Positions 15,101-20,210 of a DNA stretch of 21,377 nucleotides are shown one piece after another (the first letter of the stretch is position 1; each line of letters opens with the position of its first letter). A program made the translations under genes and the position numbers. The notes beneath the pieces are model-generated. The model did not search any database. It was not told the DNA's origin and worked only from the letters and a program-made list of their open reading frames with translations. This DNA is from a virus: positions 1 to 21,377 of IMG/VR virus record IMGVR_UViG_3300047557_001245; one strand, given 5' to 3'.

Positions 15101-15289
15101 TCATTTCCAATTTGCTGAGTCATATTCGTCTTGGATGATTTGATTTTGTGTCTCATCATCAAAGTCCTGGAACTCTAAGAAGTGGTTCTCACCACAGCAA
15201 GAGAGTTTGTCGTTACGAGGTTCCATGCAATAGGGGCAATACTGCACACCATGCAGGTCTTCTTTGGCTTGTTGCAAAAAGTCTTTCAT
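15101..15289 (-). CDS. 62-aa zinc-ribbon-like protein
   Basis: A 62-aa protein with C18-x2-C21 (YCPYC) and C31-C32 (LSCCGENHFLEF), a pair of Cys knuckles likely to bind zinc, followed by an acidic end (FQDFDDETQNQIIQDEYDSA). ATG 15289 overlaps the stop of the upstream gene (ATGA) with GGAAAAG ahead. It resembles small zinc-finger proteins often placed beside phage recombination genes. Its partner is unknown, and a longer in-frame start at 15355 would overlap the neighbour. Confidence 0.7.
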   Translation of the reverse strand: MKDFLQQAKEDLHGVQYCPYCMEPRNDKLSCCGENHFLEFQDFDDETQNQIIQDEYDSANWK

Positions 15290-15600
15290 TTCTTTTCCAA
15301 TACAAATACACGAGATGTGTTCTTGGTGTAGTACATCTGACCCTTGATCTTCCAAGACTTGTGATGACGTTGGGCGTAAGAGCGCAGTGCCTGTGACACC
15401 TTATCGCAATCTTCTGGTTTGCAAGAGAGGGATTTCCCTATGTCGAGATCCTTGAAGATGGAGTCGTACTTGTAGAACCGAGCAACACGTTTTTTAGGCT
15501 TGTCATTGGTGATACGCAAAGTGGAGATATCCACCTCTCTGACAGCCTTTTTGGTGAACGGGTTTTTCCCGGCAAATGTGGTCTGGATAACGTTGTTCAT
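15286..15600 (-). CDS. 104-aa basic phage protein, possible paralogue of the 73-aa gene
   Basis: A Lys-rich protein. The front (MNNVIQTTFAGKNPFTKKAV, REVDISTLRITNDKPKKRVA) is followed by a domain FKDLDIGKSLSCKPEDCDKV...ALRSYAQRHHK...VFVLEKK. That domain follows the same pattern as the protein at 13703-13924 (x-[ML]-[ED]-[VI]-G-[DK]-S, then a basic helix, then a final strand). A nucleic acid role is guessed from its charge. It overlaps neighbours by ATGA at both ends. Confidence 0.65.
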   Translation of the reverse strand: MNNVIQTTFAGKNPFTKKAVREVDISTLRITNDKPKKRVARFYKYDSIFKDLDIGKSLSCKPEDCDKVSQALRSYAQRHHKSWKIKGQMYYTKNTSRVFVLEKK

Positions 15601-16076
15601 TTTGTTTTTGACTTAGGCCATCCAAGTTTTGAAAGATCAGCAACTACGTTAGCAAGTGCTGGCAGGTTTTTTGTTGGTGCAGCTTCCGTTGGAAAATACT
15701 TTTCAAACTCAGGCAAACGGTCCATCAGGGCTTTGCGTGTAGTGCAGCTATCAATGGCATTTCTCAGTTTGTTATGAGCAGCGTAGATAGCGTCATCCTC
15801 ATCCTTGTACGGCTTTAGGATTGCATCCATCATTCCATCAGTAACATCGCCGACAACAACAATGCGTGAATCCCAGTTTCCGTTATAAGTTAAATCCCCC
15901 ACATGGTAGGTACGCAATGCGCCGGGAATTTCTTTAAACACCTTACGCACCATTGGACTCATGGCTTTGACAATAGTGGCTTGAATTTCTTCAAGGCGCT
16001 TGGTTTTGTCAGGTTTGGGTACGTCTGCCATGATGGCTTTGACGATGGCAAGTCGGTCGTATTTTGTAATTTTCAT
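15597..16076 (-). CDS. Nmad5-like (nucleotide modification-associated) protein
   Basis: A 159-aa protein. The N-terminal helix MKITKYDRLAIVKAIMADVP, the middle EIPGALRTYHVGDLTYNG and the C-terminal LPEFEKYFPTE followed by NLPALANVVADLSKLGWPK match the pattern of Nmad5-family proteins (nucleotide modification associated domain 5). The biochemistry of that family is not settled. ATG 16076 overlaps the stop of the 50-aa gene upstream (ATGA), which decides it against the in-frame ATG at 16106. If the assignment holds, the phage may have modified nucleotides or counter host modification-dependent defence. Confidence 0.65.
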   Translation of the reverse strand: MKITKYDRLAIVKAIMADVPKPDKTKRLEEIQATIVKAMSPMVRKVFKEIPGALRTYHVGDLTYNGNWDSRIVVVGDVTDGMMDAILKPYKDEDDAIYAAHNKLRNAIDSCTTRKALMDRLPEFEKYFPTEAAPTKNLPALANVVADLSKLGWPKSKTK

Positions 16077-16225
16077 GGCTTTGTCACCGGGGTTGCAAGA
16101 AGCCATTTATTGCCAAGGAATCGGATAGACCGTACCCACTGCTTGCAGTTATGACGCTGTATGTGTGTTGGGACACCATCGATGCAAAACAACTTTCGCA
16201 CCTTTTTCAATGCTTGAACATTCAT
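16073..16225 (-). CDS. 50-aa basic protein, first gene of the minus-strand operon
   Basis: The frame ATG 16225 to TGA 16073 gives a 50-aa Lys/Arg-rich protein (MNVQALKKVRKLFCIDGVPT, then HIQRHNCKQWVRSIRFLGNK). A strong AAGGAG lies 6 nt upstream, and the TGA overlaps the Nmad5-like start (ATGA). It has two Cys and several aromatic residues, so it could bind nucleic acid, but no family was recognised. It is the likely promoter-proximal gene of the operon. Confidence 0.75.
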   Translation of the reverse strand: MNVQALKKVRKLFCIDGVPTHIQRHNCKQWVRSIRFLGNKWLLATPVTKP

Positions 16226-16269
16226 TTCAATCTCCTTTTTGTTAAAGCAGATGGTGAATGTATCAAAGT

Positions 16270-16283
16270 TTTTGTTGTTTTTA
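16270..16283 (+). repeat. Direct repeat copy 1 (14 bp)
   Basis: TTTTGTTGTTTTTA; identical to 16307-16320, 37 bp apart start to start. Confidence 0.8.
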
Positions 16284-16284
16284 T

Positions 16285-16301
16285 CTAGGTGTTTTCCCTA
16301 G
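16285..16301. repeat. CTAGG / CCTAG inverted repeat, candidate operator
   Basis: Two 5-bp arms separated by 7 nt (TGTTTTC), lying between the two 14-mers in the divergent gap. Short arms, so chance cannot be excluded. Confidence 0.45.
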
Positions 16302-16306
16302 TGTTG

Positions 16307-16320
16307 TTTTGTTGTTTTTA
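16307..16320 (+). repeat. Direct repeat copy 2 (14 bp)
   Basis: TTTTGTTGTTTTTA; second copy, 16 nt before the ATG at 16336. Confidence 0.8.
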
Positions 16321-16335
16321 CGTTAGGCTCACCCT

Positions 16336-16530
16336 ATGAGCCACCCTAAAATTATTGAACACCAATTGGCCTACGAACTGATTGTTCAGGCTACTGATCG
16401 TCTAGAGCTATTCTTGGACCCAGACGATTTAGAAGCTGGTATTGTTGCTGTACTGGCAACAGCACTAGAGATTGCAAGCAAACGTCGATTAAAGGAGATC
16501 CATGAAATCTACCAAGCCAAGTCCATTTGA
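16336..16530 (+). CDS. 64-aa small helical protein, first gene of the early plus operon
   Basis: A short helical acidic protein (IIEHQLAYELIVQATDRLEL, FLDPDDLEAGIVAVLATALE, then ASKRRLKEIHEIYQAK). There is no clear Shine-Dalgarno before ATG 16336, so a start close to the promoter is possible. Its last 29 nt overlap the next gene. Function is unknown; being first in the operon and next to the operator it may be an early takeover or regulatory factor. Confidence 0.65.
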   Translation: MSHPKIIEHQLAYELIVQATDRLELFLDPDDLEAGIVAVLATALEIASKRRLKEIHEIYQAKSI

Positions 16531-16654
16531 TTGGCAAAACAAGAAGCCGTCTTTGTTTACCAGGGCAGAGAAGTCAAGCATGAACTTCTTTGCTGTGACC
16601 AAGAAGACAGAGCGCAGAGAGATGAAAACTTACTCAAAGGCAGGTGCAAAATGA
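16502..16654 (+). CDS. 50-aa basic microprotein
   Basis: The frame runs ATG 16502 to TGA 16654 with AAAGGAGATC directly before the ATG, a very good ribosome site located inside the previous gene. The peptide (MKSTKPSPFDWQNKKPSLFT, then RAEKSSMNFFAVTKKTERRE) is Lys/Arg-rich. Its TGA overlaps ATG 16651. Strong SD plus overlap support a real gene. No family was recognised. Confidence 0.7.
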   Translation: MKSTKPSPFDWQNKKPSLFTRAEKSSMNFFAVTKKTERREMKTYSKAGAK

Positions 16655-16827
16655 TTTTTGACGCATTCTCAGAGTTTCCAAAGGCTGGTTTGACACCAGA
16701 CGAGCGTGGTGAGTACCATATGGGCTTATCAGAGATGGCACGGTTCAATGCTTATCAAGAGCAGCAACAACGTGACCGTGAATTTGAACAACGTCTTGAC
16801 CGTTGGATGACGGATGATTGGAACTAA
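16651..16827 (+). CDS. 58-aa acidic Gln/Glu-rich protein
   Basis: A helical protein (MIFDAFSEFPKAGLTPDERG, MGLSEMARFNAYQEQQQRDR and an acidic end). ATG 16651 overlaps the TGA of the 50-aa gene (ATGA). A longer frame begins at 16531 but would be entirely inside that gene, so it was rejected. Function is unknown. Confidence 0.6.
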   Translation: MIFDAFSEFPKAGLTPDERGEYHMGLSEMARFNAYQEQQQRDREFEQRLDRWMTDDWN

Positions 16828-16828
16828 T

Positions 16829-16981
16829 ATGCCTAAAGGTTTATATGCGGCAATTCATGCAAAGCGTGAGCGAATTGAGGCAGGGTCTAAGGAGAAGATG
16901 CGTAAGCCTGGAAGCAAAGGTGCGCCAACTGCTGCTGACTTTAAGAAGTCGGCTAAGACTGCCAAAAAAGTGAATAAGTGA
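16829..16981 (+). CDS. 50-aa highly basic protein (MPKGLY family-like)
   Basis: The 50-aa product (MPKGLYAAIHAKRERIEAGS, then KEKMRKPGSKGAPTAADFKK) carries a large Lys/Arg excess and is expected to bind nucleic acid or ribosomes. This short sequence type is one that recurs in phage genomes. It starts 1 nt after the previous stop. Its TGA supplies the TGn of an extended -10 promoter for the structured RNA that follows. Confidence 0.75.
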   Translation: MPKGLYAAIHAKRERIEAGSKEKMRKPGSKGAPTAADFKKSAKTAKKVNK

Positions 16982-16987
16982 TATAGT
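16959..16987 (+). promoter_or_regulatory. Promoter for the structured RNA
   Basis: -35 CTGCCA (16959-16964, four of six to TTGACA), 17-nt spacer, extended -10 TGA-TATAGT (16979-16987, hexamer five of six). The predicted start is about 16993-16995, exactly where the first stem begins. Confidence 0.65.
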
Positions 16988-16993
16988 TTGGCT

Positions 16994-17098
16994 AGAGGGT
17001 TTAGGTGTGGCGTGGTCGAGACGCTGATTACATCTAAGCCCTCACAGGCTGACCCTTGAAGGTCTGGTGCTCGACCCACCAGCTTTCAGGGGTTTTTT
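16994..17098 (+). ncRNA. Structured small RNA with two kissing hairpins
   Basis: About 105 nt. Hairpin 1 is a 14-bp outer stem, 16995-17008 with 17030-17043 (two G-U pairs). It continues past a 3' bulge (GATT) into GCGT/ACGC closing a 7-nt loop GGTCGAG at 17014-17020. A 9-nt linker follows. Hairpin 2 is 17053-17062 with 17083-17092 (10 bp, two G-U), one bulged T, then CTGGTG/CACCAG closing the 7-nt loop CTCGACC at 17070-17076, and T6. The two loops are perfect reverse complements (7 of 7), so a kissing interaction is likely. No family was recognised. It may be a free regulatory RNA or a leader that controls read-through to 17113. Confidence 0.75.
17053..17098 (+). terminator. Intrinsic terminator formed by hairpin 2
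   Basis: A 16-bp stem with one bulged T, a 7-nt loop, then six T (17093-17098). The loop can pair with hairpin 1. Only 4 nt separate the T run from GGAG of the next gene, so there is no room for a new promoter. Confidence 0.85.
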
Positions 17099-17112
17099 AT
17101 TTGGAGCTTCAA

Positions 17113-17298
17113 ATGATGTTTTTTCCCTCTGAGATTGAGACAACCGTTACAGCAGAACAAGGAAGAATTTGGATTGAACAAAGGCAAGAAGGACTAGAAA
17201 CTCAAACAATTGAGTTGACCGTTCATCAATTTAAGGAAATTTTTAACAGAGAAAAAATGATTATCAAGCAAGCTCAAGGGGACACTGATGAGCTTTGA
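17113..17298 (+). CDS. 61-aa small protein ahead of the initiator
   Basis: A 61-aa product (MMFFPSEIETTVTAEQGRIW, then QTIELTVHQFKEIFNREKMI). GGAG at 17103-17106 sits 6 nt before ATG 17113; an upstream frame start at 17056 would lie inside the terminator. The last 11 nt overlap the initiator gene. Function is unknown. Its mRNA must pass through the preceding terminator unless an unseen promoter overlaps the hairpin. Confidence 0.65.
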   Translation: MMFFPSEIETTVTAEQGRIWIEQRQEGLETQTIELTVHQFKEIFNREKMIIKQAQGDTDEL

Positions 17299-17905
17299 AA
17301 TCATGGCTTGGGCTGTAAAGCAAAAAACAGCCAACTCTGGTCAGCAACTTGTTCTGTTGCTTCTTGCCAACCACACAAATGGTCATACAGGCCAATGTAA
17401 TCCATCGCACAAACTTTTAGCTGAAGAGTGCCGAATGGGTTTGTCAACATTGAAAAACCACATCAAGGGTCTTGAAGAAGCAGGTTTTCTCAGGATTGTT
17501 CACATATCCAAAGAGGGAGTGAGTCTTCCAAACCAATATATTCTTGGAGGGGTGGGTCAGAATCTGACTGACGGTGGGTCAGATATTGACCGACAGGTGG
17601 GTCAGAATCTGGCTACAAAACAGGAAGATAAACCAGTAATTAAATTTGTTAAGAAAGCAACAAGATTGCCTGAAGATTTTGTTGTGCCTGACGAGTGGAA
17701 GAGTTGGGCAAAAGTTACTCGACCTGAGTTGAACATCAACTTTGTTGCAGACTCATTTGTTGACTACTGGATCTCTCGTGCTGATGCTGGTGCTGCTAAG
17801 ACCAACTGGCTTGCAACATGGAGGAATTGGGTTAGAAATTCCAAGCTTTCTTTTGCCCAACCAATCTCATCATCGGACCGTGAGAAGGCTAGGATCTTCC
17901 GATGA
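17288..17905 (+). CDS. Helix-turn-helix replication initiator (lambda O-like organisation)
   Basis: A 205-aa protein. A winged helix-turn-helix of the HTH_36 type covers about residues 5-85 (KQKTANSGQQLVLLLLANHT, LLAEECRMGLSTLKNHIKGL, EEAGFLRIVH). A linker of about 90-115 is encoded by the three iterons. The C-terminal half ends in FVDYWISRADAGAAKTNWLA and TWRNWVRNS, a motif shared by phage replication and primosome proteins. It should bind the iterons in its own gene and load the replication machinery. SD AAGGGGA precedes ATG, and its TGA overlaps the next start (ATGA). A DnaB-type helicase lies one gene downstream. Confidence 0.8.
   Translation: MSFEIMAWAVKQKTANSGQQLVLLLLANHTNGHTGQCNPSHKLLAEECRMGLSTLKNHIKGLEEAGFLRIVHISKEGVSLPNQYILGGVGQNLTDGGSDIDRQVGQNLATKQEDKPVIKFVKKATRLPEDFVVPDEWKSWAKVTRPELNINFVADSFVDYWISRADAGAAKTNWLATWRNWVRNSKLSFAQPISSSDREKARIFR
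17551..17616 (+). repeat. Three iterons inside the initiator gene, candidate replication origin
   Basis: Direct repeats start at 17551, 17573 and 17596 (spacing 22 and 23 bp). Each begins GGTGGGTCAGA. Copies 1 and 3 share the first 16 bases (GGTGGGTCAGAATCTG). Copy 1 contains the dyad GTCAGA-A-TCTGAC; copies 2 and 3 keep it imperfectly. Because spacing is not a multiple of three, copy 2 is read in another frame, so the repetition is kept at DNA level. Lambda's origin has four dyad iterons inside gene O. Confidence 0.75.
17614..17667 (+). other. AT-rich stretch beside the iterons, candidate DNA unwinding element
   Basis: Forty of 54 bases are A or T (74 percent), A-rich on the plus strand, directly after iteron 3. 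This mirrors the AT-rich segment next to the iterons in lambda-type origins. Confidence 0.5.
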
Positions 17906-18237
17906 AAGGCCATGAACCCTTAATCAGGTTGAGGATGGCTGGTAAAGCTCCAGCCTTCATCAGCATTGAAGACCACAAATCACTGACAAGCCATGATTGG
18001 CACTTGTACAACGAAACCCCTTGCATCAATGTTGACGGTGATGAGCTGCACAACCTTGATCTACGGTTTTGTGTTGGCTTGATTGTCAACATCAGTAGTT
18101 TTTCAGAAAACAGAGCAAAAACACTGTTAAGCATTGCTAAACAAGCAAAAGCTAGGGTAATCACTAGTTGTGTACTGATTCCGAATGCTCCACACTGGAA
18201 ACAGACAGGTTGGTCAGAAATCTATACACAATCATGA
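17902..18237 (+). CDS. 111-aa phage protein between initiator and helicase
   Basis: A 111-aa protein (MKGHEPLIRLRMAGKAPAFI, then VDGDELHNLDLRFCVGLIVN, ENRAKTLLSIAKQAKARVIT). Alternating strands and helices suggest a compact alpha/beta fold. It is coupled on both sides by ATGA overlaps. Sitting between initiator and helicase, it occupies the place of a helicase loader such as lambda P, but no loader motif is visible, so this is only positional inference. Confidence 0.65.
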   Translation: MKGHEPLIRLRMAGKAPAFISIEDHKSLTSHDWHLYNETPCINVDGDELHNLDLRFCVGLIVNISSFSENRAKTLLSIAKQAKARVITSCVLIPNAPHWKQTGWSEIYTQS

Positions 18238-19217
18238 TAATCAACAACGACACGGTAAATTTTGCTCTTTACATGAAAGAGTCAGATGCCCAGGCTAAGG
18301 TCAAGAGTGCCTTTATCTATGCTGATGCACTGAAAAACAAACTGCGAATCAAGAAGACAGTCAACCCGATTGTTTTGCCTTGGATTGGACAGAAGGACAA
18401 CTTTGAGTTCCGCAAAGGTGAGGTGACTCTTTGGGCAGGACAGAACAGTTCTGGTAAGTCCTTGGTGACCTCTCAAATTTCTTTGTCCTTGATGGGTCAA
18501 GGTGAGAAGGTAGCTATTGCTTCTTTCGAGATGAAGCCTGTCACAACCTTACAACGTATGGCAAGGATGTGGATAGGGATGAACCCACTAGCACCTGAGT
18601 TCCAGACTGAGGAAGGCTTTAAATCCATTGACGACCTGTTTGACCAGTTCAGCTATTGGTCTGAGGACAAGCTTTGGCTGTACGACCAGATGGGTGCTGT
18701 ATCTCAGGACCTCATCATTGGCATGTGCAGGTACTGTGCAAAGGAGCTTGGCATTGGTCACATCTTCATTGATAACCTGGCAACTTGTGTCATGGGTGAA
18801 GACGACATGTCTGGTCAAAAGAACTTTGTTGCTGAGTTGATCAACATTGCTCGTGACTACAACATCCATGTTCACCTGATTCACCACTTGCGTAAACCAT
18901 CCAGCGAATATGCCATGCCAAACAAATACGACACTAAGGGATCTGGTGCGATTGTTGACCTTGTGGACAACGTATGGATGGTTTGGCGTAACAAGGAAAA
19001 AGAAGATGAAGTCAAAGACGTTGGAAGAGCATCACCAAAGTTCAACGATCCAGATCAGCTACTGTTATGCAGAAAGCAGCGTAACTATGAAGGTAGTGGA
19101 AATGGTGAACCCACGGTCAAGCTATGGTTCCTTCCTGATGCACAGACCTATGTTGAGAGACAAGGTGATGAACCAATGTTCTTTGTGAATTTCCCACATG
19201 TTAGGAGCCCATCATGA
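18234..19217 (+). CDS. DnaB/RecA-fold replicative helicase
   Basis: A 327-aa protein. Walker A is at 69-76 (GQNSSGKS), a catalytic-type Glu in ASFEMKP at about 97-102, and Walker B at about 176-181 (HIFIDN). The sensor HVHLIHHLRKP is at about 212-222 and the DnaB-like KGSGAIVDLVDNVWMVWRNK at about 235-254. The N-terminal primase-binding domain of DnaB is short or absent (first 65 residues), so it resembles the compact phage DnaB_C/AAA_25 helicases. It unwinds the fork, probably loaded by the initiator. ATG 18234 overlaps the previous stop and was preferred to an upstream in-frame start at 18168. Confidence 0.85.
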   Translation: MIINNDTVNFALYMKESDAQAKVKSAFIYADALKNKLRIKKTVNPIVLPWIGQKDNFEFRKGEVTLWAGQNSSGKSLVTSQISLSLMGQGEKVAIASFEMKPVTTLQRMARMWIGMNPLAPEFQTEEGFKSIDDLFDQFSYWSEDKLWLYDQMGAVSQDLIIGMCRYCAKELGIGHIFIDNLATCVMGEDDMSGQKNFVAELINIARDYNIHVHLIHHLRKPSSEYAMPNKYDTKGSGAIVDLVDNVWMVWRNKEKEDEVKDVGRASPKFNDPDQLLLCRKQRNYEGSGNGEPTVKLWFLPDAQTYVERQGDEPMFFVNFPHVRSPS

Positions 19218-19690
19218 ATCAAGAAAGACTTAAAGAGTTGCTAACTTACGATCCTGATACTGGTAACTTTTTTTGGAATGTTGATAAATCACGTGGCGCA
19301 AAAAAAGGCCAGAAATGTTCAATAGAAGCCACAAACACTGGTTATCTCAGAATCGGAATAGATGGGAAAAGATATTTGGCGCATCGGCTTGTGTGGCTGT
19401 ACGTGCATGGGCAGTTTCCAGACAATGATTTGGATCACATCAACCGCATAAGAACAGACAACAGAATTTGCAATTTAAGACAAGCCACAAGAGCCGAAAA
19501 CTTGCAAAACAAAAGTAACGTCAAAGGCGTTTACTGGCATAAACGTGCCAAGAAATGGCTGGCACAAATTAAGTTAAACAAAAAACATTTTTATCTTGGT
19601 CTTCATGAAAATTTTGAAGACGCAAGACAGGCTTACATATCTGCCGCATTGCAACTTCACACCCACAACCCCCACGTTAGATCAGGGTAA
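19214..19690 (+). CDS. HNH homing endonuclease with AP2 DNA-binding domain
   Basis: A 158-aa protein. The HNH nuclease core is at 56-100: AHRLVWLYVHGQFPDNDLDH with H57, then D74-H75, INRIRTDNRICNLR containing N83/N87, and ATRAENLQNK. An AP2 domain covers about 101-148 (KGVYWHKRAKKWLAQIKLNK, HFYLGLHENFEDARQAYISA). This is the usual free-standing phage homing nuclease layout; it cuts a specific allele lacking the insertion. TAGGAG precedes ATG and it overlaps the helicase stop by 4 nt. The intact helicase frame shows it has not interrupted the gene. Confidence 0.9.
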   Translation: MNQERLKELLTYDPDTGNFFWNVDKSRGAKKGQKCSIEATNTGYLRIGIDGKRYLAHRLVWLYVHGQFPDNDLDHINRIRTDNRICNLRQATRAENLQNKSNVKGVYWHKRAKKWLAQIKLNKKHFYLGLHENFEDARQAYISAALQLHTHNPHVRSG

Positions 19691-19696
19691 ACACTG

Positions 19697-19909
19697 ATGT
19701 ACGAATACAGAAATAAACGATCAAATGAAGGTGACCGAGTTCAAATCGAACAAGGTGAAGCAAGAGAGATATTTCGTTCTTGGCAAACAACAAAGGACAA
19801 CATGTTTGTCCGAGCGATGTTGGAAAGAGCAGAAAAAATGTATGGCATGGGTGCAAAGGAGAGGATCAGATCCTACCTAACCCAAATGAAGGAGGGCACT
19901 TTGGAATGA
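19697..19909 (+). CDS. 70-aa charged helical phage protein
   Basis: A 70-aa protein (MYEYRNKRSNEGDRVQIEQG, then MFVRAMLERAEKMYGMGAKE and RIRSYLTQMKEG). It is mainly helical with many Arg, Glu and Lys. It starts 6 nt after the nuclease and its TGA overlaps the next ATG. The phrase VRAMLERAExMYGxGAxERIR looks conserved, but no function was recognised. Confidence 0.65.
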   Translation: MYEYRNKRSNEGDRVQIEQGEAREIFRSWQTTKDNMFVRAMLERAEKMYGMGAKERIRSYLTQMKEGTLE

Positions 19910-20118
19910 CAAAACTTACGAGAGAACAAGCCGCAATCATTGGGGCTTTTACTGGAATTCTATGTGGACCATTTGAAGATGTTCACGGCTTAATTGAACG
20001 TGTACTTGATCGTCCAGTTTTTACACATGAAATGGTAAGCAAAGATTTGTGGGAAAAAGTTAAAGAGCTTATTGAACCAGAGTATTTGGCTATTTGTGCA
20101 ACTAAGGAACAAGCATGA
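19906..20118 (+). CDS. 70-aa small phage protein (TREQAAIIGAFTG type)
   Basis: A 70-aa protein: MTKLTREQAAIIGAFTGILC, then GPFEDVHGLIERVLDRPVFT and LWEKVKELIEPEYLAIC. This type is frequent in tailed-phage early regions and has no known function. AAGGAGGG lies about 10 nt upstream. ATG 19906 overlaps the previous TGA, which decides it against the longer frame from 19780. Its own TGA overlaps the start of the 31-aa gene. Confidence 0.75.
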   Translation: MTKLTREQAAIIGAFTGILCGPFEDVHGLIERVLDRPVFTHEMVSKDLWEKVKELIEPEYLAICATKEQA

Positions 20119-20210
20119 CATGGCCTTTCCCACCATTTCCAAACCCTAAAGACACGGGCAATAAAGTCCCTAAGTTCAATCCTGGTAACCACGAGGATGC
20201 ACCGCTATGA
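20115..20210 (+). CDS. 31-aa Pro-rich microprotein
   Basis: ATG 20115 to TGA 20210. The peptide (MTWPFPPFPNPKDTGNKVPK, then FNPGNHEDAPL) is Pro-rich and probably unstructured. AAGGAA is 6 nt ahead, and the frame is joined by ATGA overlaps to both neighbours, which fills the coding gap exactly. Function is unknown; a short linear motif binding a partner is possible. Confidence 0.6.
   Translation: MTWPFPPFPNPKDTGNKVPKFNPGNHEDAPL

Larger units (their letters stand above)
16226..16335 (+). promoter_or_regulatory. Divergent control region with direct repeats and a dyad
   Basis: The gap between the two divergent operons holds two copies of the 14-mer TTTTGTTGTTTTTA (16270-16283 and 16307-16320). 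They flank an inverted repeat CTAGG-7 nt-CCTAG (16285-16289, 16297-16301). The arrangement suggests an operator controlling both directions. No strong promoter hexamers could be assigned by eye, although TTGATA and TACGTT-like elements are present. The AAGGAG of the minus operon is at its left edge. Confidence 0.5.

Noticed and set aside
16531-16650. Longer start for the 58-aa gene at 16531
   Set aside because: This part lies wholly inside the 50-aa gene with the strong AAGGAG site; the ATGA overlap at 16651 is the better start.
16994-17098. tRNA gene
   Set aside because: The fold has two long hairpins, no cloverleaf, no T-loop GGTTCRA and no 3' CCA, and it ends in a terminator.
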